A program made the translations under genes and the position numbers. 64,000 bases of DNA. Origin: Meghimatium bilineatum. Lineage: Eukaryota; Mollusca; Gastropoda; Stylommatophora; Philomycidae. The DNA is taken from assembly GCA_034231615.1 (NCBI GenBank), contig CM067309.1, forward strand, positions 37,847,750-37,911,749, in the 5' to 3' direction. Below are positions 56,901-64,000 of the stretch, one piece after another. How positions within the stretch are numbered: position 1 is the stretch's first letter; each line of letters opens with the position of its first letter. The notes beneath the pieces were generated by a model. That model was not told where the DNA came from and searched no databases. It worked only from the letters and a program-made list of their open reading frames with translations.

Positions 56901-59900
56901 AATTAGAATTAAATCAGCCATCCTGGACATAAAATAAACAAAGATATACAAACAGTCCAGCATTTAGACTAACATAAATGTCTGTAAAATGGCTAAATGT
57001 TCGAAATGGGTACACTCAAGCCTTTTGGACTCAATTCCGACCACTCTTATGTCTAGTACTGGTTTGGTGTGATCTTTGTCTTTATTCTTTTTGTTCCGTC
57101 ATTTACTCATCTTTTTGTTCGTTTCGTTTCCACATATATTTACGTTTTTATGTACTTTCTGAGCTTCCGGCATATCATTTCCATATTTCCGTTGGATGTT
57201 GTGATAATTTTTCTATTCGTCGTCTTTTAATGTTTTGTTTGTGTCTTGATAAAGACCTTTTGGTTGAAACGTTGAATATGATTTGTGTATTGTAATTTTT
57301 ATGATTTCTCGTGTGCTCATCATTGCCCATCATTACCCATTAGTTTTAGATATAGTCTATGGTGTCCCATTGAGACGATATATAAATCTGTGTTTTACGT
57401 AAGTCTAAATGTCTGTAAAACAATTTTATTCGTTATAATGTTTTACAGGAATCTGTGATCCTTGGAACAGCCCGACATGCATGCAGAAACAACTGCCCAG
57501 CGGAAAATACAAGACACAAGGAGAATGGTTGTCGGACGTATGTAAGAAGGATGGATTTGATTGTCCTGCCATGAAAGAACCAGGTAAGAGATTAAGTATT
57601 ATATTAATTGAAAGACATAACTAAAACGTCTTCTTCTTCTTCTTCTTCTGTTGTTCCATGCTTAGCGCAGCCTGAGTTAAAAAAAACATCTGTAGCATAT
57701 CATGTAGAAGATACTGCTATTCAACAACAACTTAAGTGAGGACACCAGTAGTACAACCAATCGTATTGCCCGTACAATGTGGGTGATTTTCAAACTATAG
57801 CCATCTGGTACAGGGCATGTCTGTGACAGTCAAGGTACCTGGTTCATATCCCTTGGCAGGCAATTGTGCATCTAGACCGTTCAGAAAGCAATAGCAGACT
57901 ACTAAATGTATTAAAATTGACTAGAAAATAATTATGACATCCAAAAATGTAGGGGTTGTTGACTACATCCTAGGAGCATACACTGCAATCTCTAATCTCT
58001 TTCTACTGAGCTGTTGGGTTGTGTATTGTTGGTTTGTGTGTTCTTGGGTTGTGTGTTGTTGGGATATGTGTTGTTGGGCTATGTGTTGTTGGGTTGTGTG
58101 TTGTTGGGTTATCACTTTCATTGACATAACTAATCTGATTTCCAAATAAACCGTCCACGGACATTTGTGACCCGAATATGGCTTAATAGCGATTGACGAA
58201 TATATAATCAAAGATTTGTGTGAAAATTCGAGCAGAATAATCAGTTCAGCGAATGTAACAAATTGTCATCATCACTTGTGATGGACAATCACCATCCAAG
58301 GTGCATGTATAGCATTGCATTTTTGTATATACTATCTTGTTATATCAGCCACTCGAATACTCCATATAATCGAATACTCAATGTAATCGAATACTCACTG
58401 TAACTCCTATCGGGGAAAATAGAACATGACAGGTGTTTTTTTACTATCTGGTTGCAGACTGGAAGTACGTGGAAACCACTTAATACTTATTGCCGCCTGG
58501 AAGTACGTGGATCCACTTAATCTGTTGTCCTCTGATGTAATCCAGGATTGTGTTTGTTAGTCTACCAATGTGTTTCATTTCTGATTCTGTCTCTTTTTGT
58601 TACTCCGAGATTTCTACGCGGGCAAGGCCATGGATGTTATAACAAGCTTTATGTTGTCTTTTGTTGTTGGTGTCCAAGTTTGGCATTGTTAGCATAGCCA
58701 CGGTATGATAATCGTTGTGCATTGTGTAGTTGTGGTATTCATTTTAAGAAACAATCTGCTAATCTATTCTGACAGAAGTTCAAAGGATGACCATTAGATT
58801 ACCATCTGGCACATCAGTTCCAGCTAAAGAAACAACATACGAATGCCAGATTTTTAATCTATCTCAACTTGGTGTCCCTGAAGGCCAAGATTTTCATGTG
58901 ATCGCTGTGACACCAATCATAAACAACACAGGAGTTCTTCATCACATGGTTCTATTCGGATGTACTGGTAAGTTGGCGATTTTTAACATGGATGAACTGG
59001 GAATATTCAGGACGGCTAGGGGAAAAGTTAAAAAAAAAAGTATCCACAATTTTGCAGTTATTATTGAAATTTAGAAGCGGACCAAATGTCGCGGGTCTTT
59101 GATATTTTAGGTGTCCAATTCTCCATGCGAGTCAGCGGACCAAATGGCGCAGGCTTGAATATTTTAGGTGTTCAATTTTCCAGGCGAGTCACCGGACCAA
59201 ATGTCGCTGAACTCGGATATGTTAGGTGTCCAATTCTCCAGGTGAGTCAGCCCACCAAGATAAGGATTAGGCTACGAAGACAATTTGAAAATTGGGAGCC
59301 ACAGACCAATCTAAGAGGTCACATTGAAGATCTCTATTTGAATAATGTTAAGTGTTAGTTCATCATGATGTCATCATCATGTCATCATCATGTCGTCCTT
59401 GTGGCACTCAATAGGTCCTCACTTCTTCATATAGCAGCACTGCTCATTGAACTGACAATGTTGAAGTCATTGTGACCACGATGACAATTTATTTTTAAAG
59501 GATCTAGTAACAAATTGTAAAAACAAACAAACCGTTCTTTTAAGCTCAAATGAAACATCGTATTGAAAGGGGCAACGACAAACAAGGCTGAGGACCACCA
59601 TTCACAGTGACATCATTTTTTTAAACTAAACTTTACATGTACAAGTACAACATTTTTGTGGTGAATATGACAGCAGACACACACACACAGTTGGTGAATA
59701 TGACAGCAGACACACACGCAGTTGGTAAATCTCATAGCAGACACACACACAGTTGGTGAATATGACAGCAGACACACACACAGTTGGTGAATATCACAGC
59801 AGACACACACACAGTTGGTGAATATCACAGCAGACACACACACACACAGTTGGTGAATATGACAGCAGACACACACACAGTTGGTGAATATGACAGCAGG

Positions 59901-62900
59901 CACACACACAGTTGGTGAATATGACAGCAGGCACACGCACAGTTGGTAAATCTCACAGCAGACACACACGCAGTTGGTGAATATCACAGTCGACTTATAC
60001 TCAGTTTGTGAATATGCAGAAAAATATTAGAAGGCAATTGATGGGATTTGAACCAGCTCCGTTGAGACGGCACCTACTCGCCTTGCAACCTGAGCCAAAA
60101 TGTTTCCGATTTGTAATAGAGGCAGGACCGTAGATATAATTACGTTAAGGAGGGATTTGTATCTGATTAGGAAGACCTTTTCTTTGAAAAATCGTCAAGG
60201 AAGGGTTAACGTTTGGATAAACTTACATTTGGATACATTTACTTTTGGATATATTTACTTTTGGATAAGTTTACTTTTGGATAAATTTACTTTTGGATAC
60301 ATTTACTTTTGGATAAATTTAATTTAGATAAGTTTACTTTTGGATAAATTCCTAGTATTAAAAGTCATATACATATGTGCTAAGGAGAGGAAACCCCCCC
60401 CCCCCGAAATCCATTCTTTATCTACGGACCTGAACAATGTGTCCAAGACCCGTTTACCGCGTTACGATTTTTCGTTAAAAGTGTTCTAAACATATTTCTA
60501 AAGAAGTTTACAATGTTCTTCTTCTGCGTTTGTTCTCAAACTCCTGCAGATTAGCAGGATGTAGTCCGAAGAACGGAATGCGTTGTGTCATGGTTTACAG
60601 CAATGCTGCGATATCTGCGCCTTTCGGCCTGACACATCCGACTTCAGCATAGCTTTGGGTCACTTACCCTATATGAGATGGGACAGCGAACTCCATCCCA
60701 TAACCTCCTTAGTCGCCTCTTACGACATGCGTGGAAGATAAACAGTGTTGCTATTCTTTGCTCCCCTTTCGGGCCCCGGCAACACACAGGCGTTTTACAA
60801 TGGTGATACTGCTTACATACACAAATATATATATATAATTATTATGTTTCTTTGAATACTATTTCAGATAACACGGATGTAGCGAAGGAACCGTACGAGT
60901 GTGGAATGTCGGCTTCCCCGACATGTACGGAGGTTTTTCATGTGTGGACCGTAGGCTTGAACGGTGAATGCTACCACCCCGACAACGGAGTTAGGATCGG
61001 CCTTACCGGCTTCAAGATTGTTGCTATTCAGGTAAAGTCCATTATGAATATCAGGTTAGTAAATACATTTAATAGTATTAGTAATAGTAGCATTAAGGCA
61101 TCATCACCAACAAACCCATATCCTGTCAAGGTCGTAAGGGGGGGGGGGCACTCTGGAAACTTCAAGACAATAATTCCGCCATGCCTCTCTGCTCTTAGTT
61201 CCTTGTTTAAGCGTGAAGAGTCTTAATCCAGTCCAGTCTTTAATATTATAAATCCATGTTTATTTACCCCCTCTTCTTCTTTCGCCCTCAACTGTTTCCT
61301 GTACATTAAATTTGGAAAGAGAATCGAACCCGATCACGTCGCCAAACCACATACGTTTTACGACGCTTCACTACTGCCATGAGATGTTCTTGTTGGCCTG
61401 GGTTTCTCACGTTATATGTTGGTTTTATCTACCATATAATAGTTGCACATTCATCTGTAACATTTGTTTTCTAAAGCCTGTATTCTTTTCTCAATTTTCG
61501 CTGTAACTGTCCCACTCTCATCCGTACACAAAAATATGTTTTATTAGAGATTTATATCGGTTTATCTTTACAGTTGTACTTATTTATTCTGCTCTTCCAT
61601 ATGGTATTTACTCTGGATATTGCATCAGAGAATATATCAAGTCTAACCTTCATTTCTCTGTTAGTGTTTCCATCTCTGCTCATATAAAATCTTCATTTCT
61701 CTGTTAGTGCTTCCATCTCCGCTCATATAAAATCTTCATTTCTCTGTTAGTGCTTCCATCTCCGCTCATATAAAATCTTCATTTCTCTGTTAGTGCTTCC
61801 ATCTCCGCTCATATAAAATCTTCATTTCTCTGTTAGTGCTTCCATCTCTGCTCATATAAAATCTTCATTTCTCTGTTAGTGCTTCCATCTCTGCTCATAT
61901 AAAATCTTCATTTCTCTGTTAGTGCTTCCATCTCTGCTCATATAAAATCTTCATTTCTCTGTTAGTGCTTCCATCTCTGCTCATATAAAATCTTCATATC
62001 TCTGTTAGTGCTTCCATCTCTTCTCATATAAAATCTTCAGTGTTTAAATGTATCAACGTCTTCTAGTTTCTGTACATTTATCCAGTTGTTAATATATTAA
62101 CTTCTAGTTTCTGTACATTTATGCAGTTGTTAATATATCAACTTCTAGTTTCTGTACATTTATACAGTTGTTAATATATCAACTTCTAGTTTCTGTACAT
62201 TTACCCAGTTGTTAACGTATCAGGCATCGGAGAACAAACGACTCCAGAAATCAGATACGCAGACGATACATTCTGTTAACAACTATCACATATTTTAAAC
62301 ATCGAATTTCATTCTATCAACAAAGAACAAAAGAGATGCAGAATTTGTGCCTAAATATTGAGAAAATAAACATTATGATAATATATAGAGCCACAATTCG
62401 ACCAAATGTTATAATTGAAATTAATAAACTGGAAGATGTCAGATTTAAATGTCAGATGTCAGATGGAAGATATCAGACATTTTACAATTTAATAATACAA
62501 TCAGCGAATAACTTTTCGACGATGATGACACTTTAAAATGCGAAAATGAGGAATATTTACAATATCAAATGATCGAAACGTGAATCGCGTCGATGAATGT
62601 ACTACAATATCACGTAAGAAGTGCACAATGAAAAACATAACATACAAAAAAGTTAAGAAAATGTGCAAGTCATTTTCACCAAATGAATATAACAATAGAT
62701 AACACCAAAGTGAAATAAGCCAAAGCATTTTAATATCTAGGCAGTATTTCTCCCACGCTACGAAAATGGAAGACTAAATTTCTTCCATTTTCGGAGGGAA
62801 TGAGAAATGCTGCCTAGAAAGAGAAAATAGAAATAAAGTGTCAGAAAGCAAATACAATGACTTAATAACGTTGATTGTTACTTCTCCACTCAAAAATAAA

Positions 62901-63225
62901 GTTGGAAATCTAAAGATAGATACTATTTACAATTTTAATACCAACACTATATTACCAATACCAAACATGGTCTTTAACAGTCTCACAGAAGAGAAAAATC
63001 ATTACTTGTGAAATGAAGTGTCTAGGAAAAGATATTCTACTTGTTATTTCCCTTTGTTTTCAATATGACTGAGACAAAGTTAAAAGTAATATATGCCTCG
63101 GGGATGAAACTCTGACCAAATGATCTACTTGTTATTTCCCTTCTGCAGGTACATTGGAACAATCCTGGAGATGCTTCTGGTCTCAAAGACTCCTCAGGTT
63201 TCATCATTCACTACACACCAAAACT
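53786..63225 (+). CDS. Gene B: paralogous temptin-copper monooxygenase gene, 3' part outside window
   Basis: Second copy of gene A in opposite orientation. Six exons are visible, giving about 296 residues: the whole temptin module and the N-terminal copper domain through VHWNNP. Each exon has exactly the length and phase of its partner in gene A. By eye, exon 1 differs at about 12 of 63 residues, exon 2 at 3 of 44 and exon 4 at 7 of 64. HHM and the His of VHWNNP are intact. The C-terminal copper domain (HMH and Met) should follow after 64000. The gene looks functional as far as it can be seen, with no internal stop in any exon. The start-codon exon was not found. Introns are much shorter than in gene A apart from a 48-bp minisatellite in intron 1 and a 51-bp array in intron 2. 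Confidence 0.88.
53985..54765 (+). repeat. 48-bp minisatellite in gene B intron 1, about 16 copies
   Basis: Units of TTTTCTACTGTCCAGTCTTC, TTTGTTCTGATCTTGTTGTT, ACTGTTAC. Leu/Phe-rich and basic frames across it on either strand come from the 48-bp period. Confidence 0.95.
54770..55595. other. Gene B intron 1, nothing seen
   Basis: Contains a G16 run at 55208-55223. A reading frame from 55163 runs across the exon acceptor; only its end is coding, in a different frame. Confidence 0.4.
55596..55728 (+). CDS. Gene B exon 2: temptin DSDGDG segment
   Basis: 133 bp, acceptor TTTTTAG, donor CCCAG|GTTAGT. It encodes [29 protein letters not shown] and [10 protein letters not shown]; only about three residues differ from gene A. 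The last 40 bases of this exon plus the donor are the first unit of an eight-copy 51-bp array, so the choice of donor is ambiguous in sequence. The first one is preferred because it keeps the 133-bp length of gene A. Confidence 0.92.
55688..56095 (+). repeat. 51-bp array made from exon 2 end plus splice donor
   Basis: Eight copies of AACGAGGTTACCAATACCAC, AGACAATTTATCACACCCAG, GTTAGTGAATG. Unit 1 overlaps the true exon end. Each unit repeats the codons for [14 protein letters not shown] and a GTTAGT donor with an in-frame TAG. Confidence 0.95.
56400..56695 (+). mobile_element. SINE-2 copy, near full length
   Basis: GTTGCCGGGCCCGAAAGAGG, CCACGCATGTCGTAAAGGCA, GTCAGGCCGAAAGGCGCAGA, CATTCCGTTCTCTGGACTAC, CTGCAGGAGTTTGAGAACGA, (GAA)n tail. 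Confidence 0.9.
56696..56890 (+). repeat. A-rich AACAAATTAACA repeats
   Basis: Imperfect AAATTAACAAATAAA blocks following the SINE tail. Confidence 0.6.
56990..57405 (+). mobile_element. 416-bp Penelope-like or related insertion with 15-bp target duplication
   Basis: Flanked by TAAATGTCTGTAAAA at 56975-56989 and 57406-57420. Its core TTGATAAAGACCTTTTGGTT, GAAACG matches 47500-47527. It is located in gene B intron 2, 28 bp before exon 3, and is absent from gene A. Confidence 0.75.
57449..57583 (+). CDS. Gene B exon 3: linker between temptin and monooxygenase
   Basis: 135 bp, acceptor TGTTTTACAG, donor CCAG|GTAAGA, phase 1 in and out. It encodes ICDPWNSPTCMQKQLPSG, then SDVCKKDGFDCPAMKEP. The four Cys are conserved with gene A. 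The acceptor stands 28 bp after a 416-bp retroelement with a 15-bp target duplication. Confidence 0.9.
57715..57920 (-). mobile_element. Intron 3 elements shared with gene A
   Basis: Minus-strand relative of the tRNA-like element at 25190-25345 (CTATTGCTTTCTGAACGGTC, GATGCACAATTGCC, GGCTATAGTTTGAAAATCAC), followed by the LINE H edge ACTGCTATTCAACAACAACT. Confidence 0.7.
58005..58125 (+). repeat. 15-17-bp minisatellite
   Basis: GTGTTGTTGGGTTGT units, about seven. Confidence 0.85.
58130..58440. other. Gene B intron 3, nothing firm
   Basis: Short triplicate of AATCGAATACTC near 58360-58400. Confidence 0.4.
58445..58765 (-). mobile_element. LINE family H fragments in intron 3
   Basis: Reverse-strand relatives of the 51555-52100 element (HNYTMHNDYHTVAMLTMPNL-like, TPTTKDNI). 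They correspond to gene A 24445-24645 and 25350-25795. Confidence 0.6.
58776..58967 (+). CDS. Gene B exon 4: copper monooxygenase N-terminal domain, CuH site (HHM)
   Basis: 192 bp, acceptor TTCTGACAG, donor ACTG|GTAAGT. It encodes [34 protein letters not shown] and [10 protein letters not shown]. Both His of HHM and both Cys are kept. The intron behind the donor is recognisably homologous to that of gene A and preserves the empty site of a LINE found only in gene A. Confidence 0.93.
59014..59350. repeat. Conserved intron 4 segment with 58-bp triplicate
   Basis: GGACCAAATG-CGC...ATATTTTAGGTGTCCAATTC, TCCA-GCGAGTCAGC three times; gene A has a single unit at about 23600-23680. Confidence 0.8.
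59640..60000. repeat. 32-bp minisatellite with CA tract
   Basis: About ten units of GGTGAATATGACAGCAGACA, CACACACAGTT. Confidence 0.92.
60020..60115 (-). mobile_element. tRNA-like SINE in gene B intron 4
   Basis: GGGATTTGAACCAGCTCCGT and GCCTTGCAACCTGAGCC; counterpart of 21040-21180. Confidence 0.5.
60205..60360 (+). repeat. 18-bp minisatellite
   Basis: Eight units of TTTACTTTTGGATAAATT. Confidence 0.92.
60515..60800 (-). mobile_element. SINE-2 copy, near full length
   Basis: CTTCTTCTGCGTTTGTTCTC, AAACTCCTGCAGATTAGCAG, GCGCCTTTCGGCCTGACACA, CTTACGACATGCGTGGAAGA, CCCCTTTCGGGCCCCGGCAA. Confidence 0.92.
60868..61031 (+). CDS. Gene B exon 5: copper monooxygenase N-terminal domain, middle
   Basis: 164 bp, acceptor CTATTTCAG, donor ATTCAG|GTAAAG. 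It encodes [34 protein letters not shown] and [11 protein letters not shown]. The first bases complete an Asp codon with exon 4 (TDNTD). All Cys are conserved with gene A. Confidence 0.92.
61085..61560 (-). mobile_element. LINE family D fragment in gene B intron 5
   Basis: The minus strand has SETVTAKIEKRIQALENKCY and frames resembling 32300-32710, ending with the CGACCTTGACAGGATATGGG family end. A G10 run at 61140 breaks the frame. Confidence 0.7.
61650..62040 (+). repeat. 43-bp minisatellite
   Basis: Nine units of TCTTCATTTCTCTGTTAGTG, CTTCCATCTCTGCTCATATA, AAA. Confidence 0.95.
62045..62225 (+). repeat. 41-bp minisatellite
   Basis: Four units of TTCTAGTTTCTGTACATTTA, CAGTTGTTAATATATCAAC. 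Confidence 0.93.
62235..63040 (+). mobile_element. LINE RT remnant
   Basis: Reads EIRYADDTFC (catalytic YADD), then in shifted frames EMQNLCLNIEKINIMIIY, YLGSISPTLRKWKT and YNFNTNTILPIPNM or SQKRKIITCEMKCLGKD. Many stops. Confidence 0.75.
63149..63225 (+). CDS. Gene B exon 6: third CuH histidine (VHWNNP)
   Basis: 77 bp, acceptor CCCTTCTGCAG, donor AAACT|GTGAGT. It encodes VHWNNPGDASGLKDSSGFII then HYTPK. The His ligand is conserved. This is the last exon of gene B inside the window; exons for HMH and PGDE should follow beyond 64000. Confidence 0.9.
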
Positions 63226-63254
63226 GTGAGTATAAAATTGTTCAGGTTAAAGAC

Positions 63255-63465
63255 CGCTGAAGTATGATGTGTCGAGCTAATTGAGCAAAGCAAACTACGA
63301 CACAACACATTTCCGTTTTGTAGACTATATCCTTATTGAGATCTAGTAGAACATTGGTTCTGCTACAAGAGAGATCTAGTAGAACATTGGTTCTGCTACA
63401 AGAGAGATCTAGTAGAACATTGGTTCTGCTACAAGAGAGATCTAGTAGCAGTTTAATAACGATCG
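63255..63465 (+). mobile_element. SINE-1 copy in gene B intron 6 with 33-bp triplication
   Basis: TATGATGTGTCGAGCTAATT, GACACAACACATTTCCG, GTAGACTATATCC, then three copies of TCTAGTAGAACATTGGTTCT, GCTACAAGAGAGA. It sits at the same place as the SINE-1 of gene A (13665-13875). Confidence 0.8.
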
Positions 63466-64000
63466 GAAAAGTAAACGCATGCGGTTGCGTCCATGGGTCT
63501 CACCAATGGCTCACTAGACAAACCACCCATGCAACAGAAAACCTTAGTAGATGACATGCCTGTATATTGAGGTTATCTTCTTAGAGAAGCTTCATGGCAC
63601 GTCATCTATACAATTATGCTTCTCGTGCTTTGATTTTGTTGTTGAAATGTTTTTTTGTTATTTGTATATATGTATGCACCCTCTGTGGTTGAGAGGGAGC
63701 CAGAGATGTACTGTGCAGCACTGGGGAGGAGGAGACTAACAGCACTGTTTTTCCCTATGGCTGAGGCTCATCACAGATGCACAGTGAGTCAGAGCGTGAC
63801 AATTCTTTTGACTTGAACATTTGGTTGCATGCACGGAGCAATAGAGAAGTTCGGCATAACCAGTAGTCAATTGGTGGCGGGGAATGGGCGCAGTGAGCCA
63901 TATCTTGACTGCAGTGGCTCGGAGCAGAGCATAGGTTGAAACCTACCTTCCTCGAGGTGTGATAGTTATCCTCTGGCTCTAGTCCCGGGGTGGGCTGAAA
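63466..64000. other. Gene B intron 6, nothing recognised
   Basis: GC content is higher than around it; GCTCTAGTCCCGGGGTGGGC at the window edge may be part of a repeat that continues outside. Confidence 0.35.

Overview
This window is eukaryotic DNA, AT-rich, intron-rich and crowded with repeats. It carries several LINE families, a SINE family with a GAAGAA-type tail, tRNA-like SINE heads and many minisatellites; no bacterial gene organisation is visible. The only host protein-coding genes I can support are two copies of one spliced gene. It joins a temptin domain (family named after the Aplysia water-borne pheromone protein) to a type II copper, ascorbate-dependent monooxygenase (DBH/MOXD/PHM family). 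With this repeat landscape, that points to a lophotrochozoan, most probably a mollusc and perhaps a gastropod; this is inference.

Layout. Gene A runs on the minus strand, from 31787 down to about 4282, and ten exons can be traced. Gene B runs on the plus strand from 53786 and leaves the window after its sixth visible exon at 63225. The genes are divergent (head to head), about 22 kb apart. All six exon pairs that can be compared have identical lengths (190, 133, 135, 192, 164 and 77 bp) and identical phases. Introns and 5' flanks also share minisatellites, SINEs and LINE pieces in mirror order, so the pair is an inverted segmental duplication. Gene A keeps an open frame of 515 codons plus stop across its exons, with every copper ligand expected for the family. 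The exon with the start codon and the promoters of both genes were not found; they should lie between about 31.8 and 53.8 kb.

The spacer between the genes holds a giant 33-bp minisatellite (34.4-40.2 kb, about 174 units, open in several frames but read here as a satellite), LINE and SINE copies, and arrays at 41.3-41.9, 47.7-48.3 and 48.65-49.7 kb. Intron 5 of gene A has been swollen by a LINE and by a 49-bp satellite (15.66-18.4 kb) that appears to descend from the last codons of that LINE. Two minisatellites grew out of gene exons themselves: eight 51-bp copies of the exon 2 end plus splice donor in gene B, and a 77-bp-spaced copy of the exon 9 end plus donor in gene A.

How the parts work together: the product should be a secreted copper monooxygenase with an N-terminal temptin module. 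Nothing in the sequence shows its substrate. Everything else in the window is mobile or tandem DNA. Comparing the two copies lets some insertions be dated before or after the duplication, including one LINE in gene A whose empty site survives in gene B.
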